Assembly (NCBI RefSeq): GCF_900114645.1
Contig: NZ_FOTR01000008.1
Coordinates: 124,001 to 188,000 of the forward strand
DNA: 64,000 nt
From: Gracilibacillus orientalis
Lineage (GTDB): Bacteria > Bacillota > Bacilli > Bacillales > Amphibacillaceae
Direction: 5' to 3'
Below the pieces are notes generated by a model. The model worked only from the letters and a program-made list of their open reading frames with translations, was not told the origin of the DNA and searched no databases. The translations under genes and the position numbers were made by a program. Shown piece after piece: positions 25,686 to 35,069 of this stretch (the first letter of the stretch is position 1; every line of letters begins with the position of its first letter).

Positions 25686-26807
25686 ATTAAAACGTATAAA
25701 ATAAATGCAAATCAATTGTTTGTGTTGATTTTCCTCTTTGAAGCTGGTAGTTCAATTGTCATTGGTGTAGGTTTTGATGCAAAACAAGATGCTTGGTTGG
25801 CGATTTTATTAGCTTTGCTTGGAGGAATCATTCTTTTTACCGTATACAGATTTCTATTCCAACAATATCCTAATCACCTATTCACCGAATATTTAGAAGA
25901 AATATTAGGTAAAACCGTTGGGAAAGTTGTAGCTATCGTCTATATTCTGTATTTTTTTTATATTGCGGGTAGAGTATTACGTGATTTTGGAGATTTGCTC
26001 ATCACAACAGCACTTGATCAAACACCATTAATTGTCGTGAATTTAATTATTGTATTGTTAGTATTGTACAGTTACTATTTAGGAATAGAAGTAATTGCAA
26101 GGGCTGGTAATATATTTTTTATCATATTAATTATATTAGCATTTTTATTTTTTTTATTAGTATTTATAGATCAATTACCGAAAGCTGAGAATCTCCAACC
26201 TGTTCTTGAAAAAGGATGGGGACCTGTTTTTAAAACAGCATTTCCATTAACCCTCACATTTCCATTTGGAGAAATTATAGTATTCACCATGATTTTTCCA
26301 TTCTTAAATCGAAAGGAGAAACTATTCAAAATAGGAGTTGCTGCTCTAACATTCAGTGGTATCTTGCTAATGTTAACGGTGACATTGATTCTAAGTGTAC
26401 TAGGGCCGACATTAAGTAGTGAATCAACATTCCCTCTTTTGGATACAATTGCAAAAGTAAACATAGCCGACATTATACAGCGTTTAGACCCAATTGCTCT
26501 TACCATACTAATAATTGGCATTTATTTCAAAATAACCATTTTTTATTTTGGCGGTATGTATGGCTTGGAGAAATTATTTCAAATAAAGAAAAATAAACGA
26601 AAATATTATTTGTTGATTACAGGAGGAGCCCTTCTTGCAGTGTCTATTATTATGGCTGAGGGGCTAACTCAGCACTTGCAAATTGGTCTGAAAATTGTCC
26701 CATCTTATGTACACCTACCTCTTCAAGTATATATTCCATTAATACTTATAGTTATAAATGCAGTAAAAAACAAATTGAACAAACATAAAAGTAGTCTTCA
26801 GCAATAA
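25686..26807 (+). CDS. Second GerAB-type permease, apparent ATT start
   Basis: A 373-residue B subunit with ten helices. The family N-terminus (KTYKINANQLFVLIFLFEAG) is present only if translation begins at ATT 25686, six bases after AAGGGGTGAT; the codon before is CTT and then an in-frame stop. The first canonical start is TTG 25716, which lacks a ribosome site and cuts into helix 1. Other conserved parts: FPLTLTFPFGEIIVF and a QRLDPIALTILIIGIYFKIT helix. It lies 270 bases after the D-type gene on the same strand. Confidence 0.8.
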   Translation: MKTYKINANQLFVLIFLFEAGSSIVIGVGFDAKQDAWLAILLALLGGIILFTVYRFLFQQYPNHLFTEYLEEILGKTVGKVVAIVYILYFFYIAGRVLRDFGDLLITTALDQTPLIVVNLIIVLLVLYSYYLGIEVIARAGNIFFIILIILAFLFFLLVFIDQLPKAENLQPVLEKGWGPVFKTAFPLTLTFPFGEIIVFTMIFPFLNRKEKLFKIGVAALTFSGILLMLTVTLILSVLGPTLSSESTFPLLDTIAKVNIADIIQRLDPIALTILIIGIYFKITIFYFGGMYGLEKLFQIKKNKRKYYLLITGGALLAVSIIMAEGLTQHLQIGLKIVPSYVHLPLQVYIPLILIVINAVKNKLNKHKSSLQQ

Positions 26808-26909
26808 ATATTTTCTTTTTTTAAAACTGAAGAAGTTAATACGAAAGATTCTTTTTGAGAATTGGAAATAATCTTGAAAGAGGGTTAAAAAGCCCCCCAT
26901 ATAGAATCA

Positions 26910-27827
26910 TTAGCCAAACACTTGCCCACCATTCACATGAAGTGTTTGTCCTGTAACAAACCGAGAATCGTCAGAGGCAAGATAGACAAACGTTGGTGCA
27001 ATTTCAAATGGCTGGCCTTGGCGATCCATTGGGTTACCTGCAAGTGCAACTTCATCGGCAGAAAAACTAGAAGGTATTAATGGTGTCCAAAATCTCCCTG
27101 GAGCAATTGCATTTACTCTAATCCCTTTTTTGACTAAGTTTCTAGCAAGTGCACGTGTGAACCCGATATTTGCCCCTTTTGTCGCTGTATAATCGATTAA
27201 TTGATCGTATCCGTAAAAAGTAACAACTGAAGAAGTGTTAATAATGGAACTTCCTGCTTTTAAGTATTTTAGTGCAGTTCTAGTTGTATAAAAGTGGGAG
27301 TAAATATTTACTTTAAATGTATCATCAAACTGTTCATCTGTAATATCCTCTAAACTTAACTGCTGGAATTGAATCCCGACATGGTTGCATAAAACATCTA
27401 ACTGATCAAATGTTTCAACTGTCTTTTCTACAATATTGATACATTGTTGCTTTTCTCTTAAATTTCCTGGTAATAACAAACAGTCTTTACCTATTTCCTC
27501 AATCCTATTTTTGGTTCGGGCTGCATCATCATGTTCATCTAAATAAGCAATGGCTACGTTCGCCCCTTCCTTCGCAAAAGCAATAGCAGCTGCTGCCCCC
27601 ATTCCACTATCTCCTCCTGTAATAAGGGCTACCTTATTTTGTAATTTACCACTCCCCTTATAGTTAGGATTTTCAATAATCGGTTTTGGTACCATTAAAT
27701 CTTCTACTCCAGGTTGGCGATATTGACGTTGTTCAGGTACCGTCAAGGCGACCTCTTCACAGCGTGTTACCTTACCATAATTAGGATACATCGGATAATC
27801 TTGCTTGCCTGGCTCTTTGTCAGACAT
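26910..27827 (-). CDS. SDR family oxidoreductase (YhxC/YhdF-like)
   Basis: A 305-residue short-chain dehydrogenase with the long N-terminal extension of the Bacillus YhdF/YhxC group ([20 protein letters not shown]). The cofactor motif [10 protein letters not shown] (TGxxxGxG) is near residue 70, Asn in CNHVGIQ, catalytic Ser in INTSSV and Tyr/Lys in YTATKGA. Cytoplasmic. In Bacillus such genes are often sporulation or general-stress regulated. ATG 27827 follows AGGAGGC. The substrate is unknown. No clear terminator is seen before the gene downstream. Confidence 0.88.
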   Translation of the reverse strand: MSDKEPGKQDYPMYPNYGKVTRCEEVALTVPEQRQYRQPGVEDLMVPKPIIENPNYKGSGKLQNKVALITGGDSGMGAAAAIAFAKEGANVAIAYLDEHDDAARTKNRIEEIGKDCLLLPGNLREKQQCINIVEKTVETFDQLDVLCNHVGIQFQQLSLEDITDEQFDDTFKVNIYSHFYTTRTALKYLKAGSSIINTSSVVTFYGYDQLIDYTATKGANIGFTRALARNLVKKGIRVNAIAPGRFWTPLIPSSFSADEVALAGNPMDRQGQPFEIAPTFVYLASDDSRFVTGQTLHVNGGQVFG

Positions 27828-27962
27828 TTTAAAGCCTCCTCATAAAAGTTCTGTATGGACTACTCTATGTCTTTTAGGCGATTGTCGTGTTTGTCTTACT
27901 AGAAAAATGAATTGGATCACTGAAAGAAAGAGGAACATAATCTAATATCAGGAGGTGAAAAA

Positions 27963-28133
27963 ATGCGATATTATTATAATCCAGAAGTAAAGTACTTATT
28001 GATGTATGAATCTCTTAAAAAGGCAAATCTTATATACGATAATAATCCTTCATCATGGAAGCTCCCGACAATTGGATTAAGACCACCTTATTACGCTAAT
28101 CCTCAATATACCCCCTATTATCCAACTATATAA
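27963..28133 (+). CDS. Small Tyr/Pro-rich protein, 56 aa
   Basis: ATG 27963 follows AGGAGGTG. The product starts MRYYYNPEVKYLLMYESLKK and ends ANPQYTPYYPTI, with 11 Tyr and 7 Pro. A perfect terminator follows 10 bases after the stop. Composition resembles small coat or sporulation proteins, but I do not recognise a family. The gap 28178-28406 after it shows no gene; a stretch near 28310-28370 holds the leader of the catalase remnant. Confidence 0.65.
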   Translation: MRYYYNPEVKYLLMYESLKKANLIYDNNPSSWKLPTIGLRPPYYANPQYTPYYPTI

Positions 28134-28142
28134 CTGATAGCT

Positions 28143-28177
28143 AAAGCCATTCCTTCAAATTACAAGAATGGCTTTTT
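28143..28177 (+). terminator. Terminator of the Tyr/Pro-rich gene
   Basis: AAAGCCATTC / GAATGGCTTT, 10-bp perfect stem with a 13-base loop and a T-run. Confidence 0.88.
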
Positions 28178-28406
28178 AAAATACAAGGTGCTAACTGAAG
28201 AATAGAATCATTGAAAGTGCTAAATATAAGTAAAACTAGTTCCCCTTAAGACTTAGTGAGAAGCCGAATTGTTCTATAAGAAATTTTGCAAACCAGTTAT
28301 TTCATGAGGGGCATTTGTCCTCCACTGAGGGTTAGTCCCATAATAAAAATGCAAACAATCCCTAATGAGATTATATACTATTTAATGCAATGGAGGTACA
28401 GAGAAA

Positions 28407-28660
28407 ATGACCGATGAAACTTATGTAAATAGAAACAAAAAAGATCAGCAATTGGATCAGTTTCGAGTCGATGATAATGGAAAAAAGCTAACAACAAACC
28501 AAGTACTCAACGTGACTGAAGATGAATTTTCGCTCAAAGCGGGAGAAAGTGGACCTACCTTAATGGAGGATTTTCATTTCCGTGAAAAAATGACACATTT
28601 TGATCATGAGCGAATTCCTGAACGAGTTGTACATGCACGTGGATTTGCTGCTCATGGTGA
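28407..28660 (+). pseudogene. 5' remnant of a clade-2 (large-subunit type) catalase gene
   Basis: The first 85 codons match the N-terminus of large-subunit catalases. Key stretches are [20 protein letters not shown] and [14 protein letters not shown], the latter holding the catalytic His. After GEFQ the reading frame leaves the catalase sequence and stops. GGAGG precedes the ATG, so a short product may still be made but would lack the heme pocket. The break coincides exactly with the start of gerC-like sequence in another frame, marking a deletion endpoint. Confidence 0.85.
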
Positions 28661-29548
28661 GTTCCAACTAACTATGAACATTTAAAGATTTTAATTGTTT
28701 CAAGTGAAGTTGCAAGTGAACCAGATTTATTTTCTTGTGTAGTGGACGGTTTCATTCGTGATCATGAAATGCGTAGAGGAATAAAGGTGATGATATCACA
28801 AGGAGACGCAAAAGATGTACTTGGAATCCAAACAGAAACAGAGCAACTTCCTTCTTCATTCATCGACAAAACCATGGACAACAATGTGAAATCATTAGAA
28901 ATAATCGAACCAGTTCGGATAGGTATGCTACATCGATATTTGTTGAATAAAGACAGTTATGCTCTTCCACTTTTAACAATATCAGAGGATAATGTTACTT
29001 ATAAAGATGTAGCCGTATTTGACGGAAAATCAGATCATCAAGTTGGAACACTTACTGGTGATGACATAAAAGGATTAAGACTAATTAAAGGGAATATTAC
29101 AAATGGGGAGTTACTTTTTTATATAGATGGTCAACTTATGATATATGATATATATACTGCAAGGAGTTCCATAAAGATAAATGCTAAAAATCAGGATAAT
29201 ATAAAAATATCGATATCGATTGATACCGAAGGATCTATAGCTGAAATGTTTGGAAGTAGGTCGCTTTTAGATCAAGCATTTATAAATAAAATTGAAAAGC
29301 AAATAAAGGATAATATGGATAAAATTGTTACCGATACAGTGGAGAAAGCACAGCAGGAATTAGAAGTTGACTTTTTCGGTTTCAGTACCATTTTAAGACA
29401 AAAACACTATAATGACTGGAAGGAGATTGAGAACGATTGGGATCATGGGGATAAATTATTTTCACAAAGTACAGTAGATGTATCAGCTAACGCCATAGTA
29501 AGAACTATTGGAGCTTCAGGTAAGGCAAAAGACAAAGGAATGGAGTGA
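28661..29548 (+). pseudogene. 3' remnant of a gerC-type germination lipoprotein gene
   Basis: The frame opens at [18 protein letters not shown] and reads through FIRDHEMRRGIKVMISQGDA to the end, matching GerAC from about residue 100 onward. The end holds VDFFGFSTILRQKHYNDWKE and a stop at 29548. The signal peptide, lipobox and first domain are missing. A GTG at 28742 could start a truncated protein but has no ribosome site. The deletion that made it also removed the catalase C-terminus and presumably the A and B genes of this receptor. Confidence 0.85.
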
Positions 29549-29553
29549 TAAAG

Positions 29554-29697
29554 ATGTGGGAAAATATATTAGGTAGATTGCCTGATAAATTAATTTTAGT
29601 ATGCACGGTATTAAGTTTTTTAGTGCCTTAAGTTATTTATAAAACAAATCAAAAACTACACCAAAATGGAGATCCTCCTTGGAAGAAAAAGGATTAG
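29554..29697 (+). pseudogene. Small germination-operon gene with an in-frame stop
   Basis: ATG 29554, directly after the truncated gerC, encodes MWENILGRLPDKLILVCTVL, a membrane helix, then TAA at codon 26. The same frame continues VIYKTNQKLHQNGDPPWKKK to a second stop, giving a coherent 47-residue protein. The helix followed by a DPPWK tail fits small accessory subunits found after gerC genes. One base change in a sense codon would restore the frame. Confidence 0.6.
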
Positions 29698-29875
29698 GGT
29701 TAATTAAAGATTTTCTTCTGGACTGCACCCTATCATAGCATAGTTTTTGCTTGATAACTTTTGAACTAGAGCTAAGTATTTTCTATATAATCCCATAAAA
29801 AAACTATATTTTGGTTATATTACCTACCATTATTTGGAATACTAATCTTAACGATCAATTTAAGAAGGTGTAAAA

Positions 29876-30001
29876 ATGAACCGTAATACTGCTGTAATAT
29901 CTCTAAATAAAAGATACTCCTCAATTTTTTCAATTATTCAACATCCTTTTCTTTCCATAATAATAACTTTGCTCACCAAAAGAAAGGTGCTAGAAATGTG
30001 A
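29876..30001 (+). CDS. Small hydrophobic protein, 41 aa, coupled to the next gene
   Basis: ATG 29876 follows AAGAAGGTG. The product begins MNRNTAVISLNKRYSSIFSI and has one hydrophobic segment (HPFLSIIITLL). The last sense codon is ATG, and the next gene's GTG start overlaps its stop by four bases, implying coupled translation. No family recognised. The gap between 29698 and 29875 shows a TATAAT-type AT-rich stretch only. Confidence 0.45.
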   Translation: MNRNTAVISLNKRYSSIFSIIQHPFLSIIITLLTKRKVLEM

Positions 30002-30462
30002 AGACATTAGAGGCTATATTATGGAGTATCGCATTACCTGGATTTGCTCAAGTGCTCAACAGAAAAATAGTTAAGGGGATTATCTTAATTGGATTAGAGT
30101 TTTTAATTAATGTACAGTCAAATTTAAATGAAGTAATTATTTTTAGTTTTTATGGCCAAATTGAAAAGGCTATTGCAAACGCAAACTTTCAATGGCTCAT
30201 GTTTTATCCATGTTTATATTTTTTTGCTATGTGGGATGCTTATCGTGATGCAGGTGGGAATGAGAAGCCCTATGCTTTCTTACCATTTGTTTTTTCCGCC
30301 TATTTCGTAACTGTGGGAACGATCTATTCCTCAACTTTCAGTTTGTTTGAGGTACTGTTAGGGCCACTCTGGCTACCGATGTTAAGTGTGTTACCAGGGA
30401 TGCTTGTAGGATTTCTATTGCAAATGCTTCTGAGAAAGCGAAGCTCCATAAAATATCAGTAA
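29998..30462 (+). CDS. TM2-like multi-pass membrane protein, 154 aa
   Basis: A protein with about five helices; the first segment SIALPGFAQVLNRKIVKGII resembles TM2-domain proteins (P-G-x-G/A-Q with basic turn). A conserved FAMWDAYRDAGGNEKPYAFL loop follows. GTG 29998 overlaps the preceding small ORF and has AAAGGTG upstream. Function is unknown; such genes accompany germination and envelope genes in Bacillaceae. Confidence 0.7.
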   Translation: MKTLEAILWSIALPGFAQVLNRKIVKGIILIGLEFLINVQSNLNEVIIFSFYGQIEKAIANANFQWLMFYPCLYFFAMWDAYRDAGGNEKPYAFLPFVFSAYFVTVGTIYSSTFSLFEVLLGPLWLPMLSVLPGMLVGFLLQMLLRKRSSIKYQ

Positions 30463-30509
30463 AGAGAAGCGTTGGAGATCAATAGTTTTGTATATAATTC
30501 ATAACGAAA

Positions 30510-30560
30510 AAAGTAGTTCATTTTGAAATACATTCTGGTACTTCAAAACGGAACTACTTT
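30510..30560. terminator. Bidirectional terminator
   Basis: AAAGTAGTTC / GAACTACTTT outer arms and TTTTGAA / TTCAAAA inner arms make a long, slightly interrupted stem between convergent units. Confidence 0.8.
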
Positions 30561-30566
30561 CTGAGA

Positions 30567-31386
30567 TCATTCTTCTTTATTTCTAGCTAACTTCTCGCGA
30601 TCTTTCGTTCCTGGAGGTTGTTCAAACCAATTATTTTTGATCATAATATCTGCACCGCTCTTAGCTAACCGAGATACTTCCAAAGACAGACGCTCATAAT
30701 CAACCATCAAATCACTTCGTTGACTAGCAGCTGCAGCAGTAGCATAATTGCCTACTCCAGCTGATACAATGAGTGACATATGAAACATCATTAACTTGTC
30801 TGAAAACGTTTGAGTAGTCGAGTCACTCACACCAAAATCGGGCACAATGGTCTTTTTTAATTCAGCGGATTTAAACCACTCATATATTTTTTACTTTGGA
30901 CATAATTCGTTTCTTTTGGCACTTCGATATATGGATGCCTTACATTTACTCCTTTGGATAGAGCAATTTCGCTTGATTGATTAAAAAGCTTCGTCGACTC
31001 ATTAAGAGCTTGTGTAAAGTAATATCGTATATCCTCCCTATCACTCATAGAGATAAATCCACTATAGATTAACATCCCTACTTTTGCCATTTGGTTTACA
31101 TAGCTTAAGCAAAATATATCCGTGTAAAGCCATTGAGCATTCATGTTAACATCTCGTTCAGTAAACCCATTAGGTTTCACATAATTATCTTGTCCGAAAA
31201 TAGTAAGTAATTGTTCAAGATGGCTTGAAGAAAGGTCATAAGCAAACTGTACAACTGGTTTTATATCTGGGTCTTCAATATGTTTCAGCATAAAGCTTAC
31301 ACGCACTTCGCCATACTGTCATTCATATATCCCGTCCATAGTGAAGCAATTTCACCTGATGTTAGATGTATCATTTTGTCACTCAT
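30567..31386 (-). pseudogene. DUF3231 gene, broken by a frameshift and an internal deletion
   Basis: The original start ATG 31386 reads MSDKMIHLTSGEIASLWTGY through AKCV and then a stop. The next frame resumes at once with SFMLKHIEDPDIKPVVQFAY and continues to FVQSKK-like sequence ending near 30857. A third piece begins MPDFGVSDSTTQTFSDKLMM and ends with the usual NNWFEQPPGTKDREKLARNK. Roughly 80 residues between the second and third pieces are absent compared with complete DUF3231 proteins of about 330 residues. The family is a ferritin-like, spore-associated group of unknown role. Confidence 0.85.
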
Positions 31387-31462
31387 ATGTAATATAATCA
31401 TATACTTATTATGCGCAAAATCATGGATAATATGATATATCTATTGGTAGAAGTGGTTAATT

Positions 31463-32326
31463 TTACGGTGAAGATTTTCGAAACGATAAAAAAATTAATG
31501 CTGTAAAAATGAGCAACAAACCTAATACTATTTGTACAGTTATCGCTTCCTTTATCACGACAATTCCGAGAACTGACGCAGTAAGTGGCTCTGCAAGCGA
31601 AAGCGTCACAGCTGTTGCTGCAGAAGTACCTAACAAACCACGAGCAAAGAATAAGTAAGCAATTGCTGTTGCTAAAATCCCTAGATGTAATGCTATGATG
31701 CTGCCATTCGGTTGCAGTAACCAAGAAAAATCATATAAGAATAAAATGGGTGATAATAGAATCGCAGCAAACGTGAACACCACTGCAACAACCGTTTCTG
31801 AGCGATGTTGTTCCAATAACTTTTTACTAAACAAGGTATATGCTGCAAAGGATAAACCTGCTCCAACAGCCATCAGAATCCCGAATGGTGATATCGTAAC
31901 TGTCGCCTTATTAGCAGCTAGTAATGTACAACCTGCTACCGCTAAAATAGTAGCCAACCACCATCTTCGGTCTGGGATATTTCGATAGAATAACCATTCT
32001 AGTAATCCTGCTAATATTGGTGCACTCCCAATTGCTACCACTGTACCAACTGCTACACCTGTCCAAGATACCGCAGAGAAAAAAAGCGGTTGATAAGCTG
32101 CCATCGATAATGCTGCTAAAAATGTTGTCAACTTGGGCCACCTTTTGATATAAAACTTTCCTTGTATAACTACAAATACTAATAAAGCTACTCCACCGAT
32201 AGCCAAACGAATGGCTCCAATAGCAACAGGATGTGCGGATGATGGTGCAAAGCTTTGTGCTGTCCCTGTTGTTCCCCAAAGTATAGCTGCAATCAATATA
32301 AACAAAATAGCATTTCGGTGACTCAT
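31463..32326 (-). CDS. EamA/DMT superfamily transporter
   Basis: A 287-residue protein with ten helices and two EamA repeats. The first repeat holds AAILWGTTGTAQSFAP and the second GAGLSFAAYTLFSKKLLEQH; the late LAEPLTASVLGIVVIKE stretch is typical. It is probably a metabolite or amino-acid exporter. ATG 32326 follows AGGAGAG. Single gene, terminator not obvious downstream. Confidence 0.88.
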   Translation of the reverse strand: MSHRNAILFILIAAILWGTTGTAQSFAPSSAHPVAIGAIRLAIGGVALLVFVVIQGKFYIKRWPKLTTFLAALSMAAYQPLFFSAVSWTGVAVGTVVAIGSAPILAGLLEWLFYRNIPDRRWWLATILAVAGCTLLAANKATVTISPFGILMAVGAGLSFAAYTLFSKKLLEQHRSETVVAVVFTFAAILLSPILFLYDFSWLLQPNGSIIALHLGILATAIAYLFFARGLLGTSAATAVTLSLAEPLTASVLGIVVIKEAITVQIVLGLLLIFTALIFLSFRKSSP

Positions 32327-32475
32327 CTAAACTCTCTCCTCATCCATTTATCTCATAACTTATTATATCAACAAATACTTTCCTACTGTAAATGTGTTAC
32401 TATTTTCTATTATATATCATGGTTCAAATATGTTTTGACACTATGGAAACAGCCTCTATTTTTTTTAAAAAAACA

Positions 32476-32512
32476 AGATAAAAACAGCACCACTCAAAAA
32501 GTGGTACTGTTT
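32476..32512 (-). terminator. Terminator of the DUF4212-symporter operon
   Basis: On the minus strand AAACAGTACCACT pairs with AGTGGTGCTGTTT (one G-U) and is followed by a T-run, right after the stop of the 152-aa gene. Confidence 0.85.
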
Positions 32513-32515
32513 CAG

Positions 32516-32974
32516 TTAAGCTGTTCCTTCTAATCTTTTCTTATGAGCTAAATCTGCTTTTGTTTCACGTACAAACCTACCAGATCCAAGCCATGCAGCT
32601 AATGCAAAGATTAAATAAATTGCCTGTGTTGCATGTGCACCCTGGAGAATGACTTGCAATCCCATACCGAAACCTAATGAAGGGATTGCGATCAGGAATG
32701 TCCGGAAAATCCGTTCAAAACCCTTCTCAAGTGGCAGTGGCCAAAACCTGGAGAAAAATACTCCTAAAGCAACTCCCATTCCTGATACAACAAACAGTTG
32801 CACAAGAACAATTGGCGTAGGAAATGGCCATTCCATCAGATAGTAACCAGTTAAATAAAAGATTTCAAGAAACAGGGTAATCCCTATCACCTTTTGAAAA
32901 GTTTTCATATTCATCCATGGATGGAAAAGATATAAGATGACTACTAAACCTGCTAAAACTATTGTCCAATTCAT
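32516..32974 (-). CDS. Membrane protein of unknown function, 152 aa, after the symporter
   Basis: Five hydrophobic helices starting MNWTIVLAGLVVILYLFHPW, with a cytoplasmic tail FVRETKADLAHKKRLEG. It lies 45 bases after the symporter and before the shared terminator, so it belongs to that operon. No family recognised. GGAGGAAAAAG precedes its start. Confidence 0.7.
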   Translation of the reverse strand: MNWTIVLAGLVVILYLFHPWMNMKTFQKVIGITLFLEIFYLTGYYLMEWPFPTPIVLVQLFVVSGMGVALGVFFSRFWPLPLEKGFERIFRTFLIAIPSLGFGMGLQVILQGAHATQAIYLIFALAAWLGSGRFVRETKADLAHKKRLEGTA

Positions 32975-33019
32975 CTTTTTCCTCCTTTCTGCCAGTTGAT
33001 CCTCATACTCCTTAGCCTT

Positions 33020-34693
33020 TTACTCATCTATTTCTGGCGCACGTACATTTTCAATTAATTCCTGAATATCTTTAGGCGGTTCTGGAGTCATCCTAGAAAC
33101 AATAAAGCTGACGACAAAGTTTAGCACCATGCCTACTACTCCGACACCTTGAGCATTAATACCAAAGAAGCTATCTAAAATTGGTTCATCCGTTCCCAAA
33201 ATAGACTGAGAGAGCATGGCACCAATCATGATTAGCGTGAAACCTAAACCAGTAACGATTCCAGCAATCGCACCTTCTTTATTCATCCGCTTGTCAAAGA
33301 TACCTAACAGAATAACCGGAAACAGACTTGCTGCACCTAGACCAAAGGCAAGTGCGACAACTTCTCCGGCAAAGCCTGGGGGATTAATACCGACATATGC
33401 TGCGATAGCCAATGCTATCAGTAATGTAATCCGGCCAACGCGCAGTCTTTGTGATTCTGAGGCTTCTTTATTAAAAATCCGATAATAGATATCATGTGAT
33501 ACGGCACTTGTCATCGTAATTAATAACCCTGATGCAGTAGACAATGCCGCTGCTAGTCCTCCGGCTGCAACCAACGCAATAATAAAAGGTGCAAGGTTTG
33601 CTACTTCCGGAGTGGATAACACGATAATATCTCCGTCAATAAAGACTTCATTGTCTTCACCACCAGTAAAATTCACCACTCCATCACCATTTACATCATC
33701 TAATTGTAAGAGACCTGTTGTTTCCCATTTACTTACCCATTCAATATTCTGAACTTCTTCCAATGGCTGATCTGCTATCGTGTCGATTAAATTGTATTTA
33801 GCAAATGCACCAACAGCAGGTGCTGTTAAATAAAGAAGTCCTATAAATATAATCGCCCAAACCGCTGACCAACGTGCAGCACGGACACTTTTAACAGTAT
33901 AGAAACGGACGATAACATGTGGAAGCCCAGCAGTACCCGCCATTAAAGCTAAAGTAACCATAAAGACATTAATCATGGATAAATCGGTAAATGGCACCAT
34001 GTATTCCGTCATACCGAGATCTACTTGAATCTGTCCGAGACGATCGATAATATCACTACTTGTTAAGGCTAGCTGTGGAATTGGATTGCCAGTTAACTGA
34101 AAAGAAATGGCAAACGCAGGAATTAAAAAAGCGATAATAATAACAAAATATTGAATGGCCTGTGTCCAGGTTACACCTTTCATTCCACCTAGTAATGCAA
34201 AAAATCCAACAATGGCCATTCCAATTAGAACCCCTATAACAATATCTACCTGCAAGTAACGACTAAAAACTATTCCTACCCCGCGCATTTGTCCGGAAAT
34301 ATACGTAAGTGAGATAAAAATCGTCGCAACTGCTGCTACTGCGCGGGCACTACTTGAATAAAAACGGTCACCAATAAAGTCTGGAACGGTAAACTTTCCA
34401 AATTTACGTAAATAGGGAGCGAGCAATAATGCTAAAAGCACATAACCCCCGGTCCATCCCATTAAGTAAATTGTTCCGTCGTACCCTAAAAATGCTACAA
34501 GTCCTGCCATTGAAATAAAGGATGCGGCAGACATCCAGTCCGCAGCAATAGCAGCGCCGTTTGCTAAAGTTGGAACACCCTGTCCAGCTACATAAAAATT
34601 GGAAGTATCACGAACCCTTGACCACCAACCAATTCCTGTGTAAGTAGCGAACGTAATAAGAACTAGAATAATCGTAATGACTTCAACACTCAT
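33020..34693 (-). CDS. Sodium/solute symporter, VC_2705-type large subunit
   Basis: A 557-residue carrier of the SSS family with 13 helices. The conserved IAADWMSAASFISMAGLVAF segment is in the second helix and TVPDFIGDRFYS after it. A hydrophilic insert around residues 320-355 holds VNGDGVVNF, an EF-hand-like loop typical for members that pair with a DUF4212 small subunit. That subunit is encoded directly upstream. The substrate is probably a short carboxylate such as acetate or pyruvate; that is by family. A cre box stands before the operon. Confidence 0.9.
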   Translation of the reverse strand: MSVEVITIILVLITFATYTGIGWWSRVRDTSNFYVAGQGVPTLANGAAIAADWMSAASFISMAGLVAFLGYDGTIYLMGWTGGYVLLALLLAPYLRKFGKFTVPDFIGDRFYSSSARAVAAVATIFISLTYISGQMRGVGIVFSRYLQVDIVIGVLIGMAIVGFFALLGGMKGVTWTQAIQYFVIIIAFLIPAFAISFQLTGNPIPQLALTSSDIIDRLGQIQVDLGMTEYMVPFTDLSMINVFMVTLALMAGTAGLPHVIVRFYTVKSVRAARWSAVWAIIFIGLLYLTAPAVGAFAKYNLIDTIADQPLEEVQNIEWVSKWETTGLLQLDDVNGDGVVNFTGGEDNEVFIDGDIIVLSTPEVANLAPFIIALVAAGGLAAALSTASGLLITMTSAVSHDIYYRIFNKEASESQRLRVGRITLLIALAIAAYVGINPPGFAGEVVALAFGLGAASLFPVILLGIFDKRMNKEGAIAGIVTGLGFTLIMIGAMLSQSILGTDEPILDSFFGINAQGVGVVGMVLNFVVSFIVSRMTPEPPKDIQELIENVRAPEIDE

Positions 34694-34727
34694 GGAAATC
34701 CCCTCCTTAATAACTACTTAACTGTTT

Positions 34728-35003
34728 CTAATTCCCATCCTTTAACATTTCTTTATATTGTTTGTCGAGTTTATCCATACGAACTGCATACGTCAGTATT
34801 AAAAGGATAAATACCAGTATGGAACCCTGATGCGCAAACCAGAACGCCAAAGATACATTGAAAAATTGAATATTGGAGAGAGGTTCAGCAAACAGTACTC
34901 CCGCACCAAGCCCAACCAAAAACCAAATAACAAGTAGACTTATGATCAATTTGATGTTTTTCTTCCAATACCATTTCTGTTTTTCATTGAGTGTTTGATT
35001 CAT
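34728..35003 (-). CDS. DUF4212 small subunit of a Na+/solute symporter
   Basis: A 91-residue protein with two helices: the conserved KQKWYWKKNIKLIISLLVIW and VGLGAGVLFAEPL, then SLAFWFAHQGSILVFILLIL. ATG 35003 follows a GGATGGGAAG ribosome site; an ATG 51 bases upstream is less well supported. It precedes the large subunit by 34 bases and is its obligate partner in this family. Confidence 0.88.
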   Translation of the reverse strand: MNQTLNEKQKWYWKKNIKLIISLLVIWFLVGLGAGVLFAEPLSNIQFFNVSLAFWFAHQGSILVFILLILTYAVRMDKLDKQYKEMLKDGN

Positions 35004-35054
35004 TGACTCTTCCCATCCTTTCTCGCTTTTATTAATGTTAGAGTATAAGTTCAT

Positions 35055-35069
35055 AGAAAACGCTTACAA
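35055..35069. promoter_or_regulatory. cre box upstream of the DUF4212-symporter operon
   Basis: On the minus strand TTGTAAGCGTTTTCT matches the 15-base CcpA consensus WTGNAANCGNWNNCW at every defined position. It lies 52 bases upstream of the DUF4212 start, consistent with carbon catabolite repression of carboxylate uptake. Confidence 0.75.
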
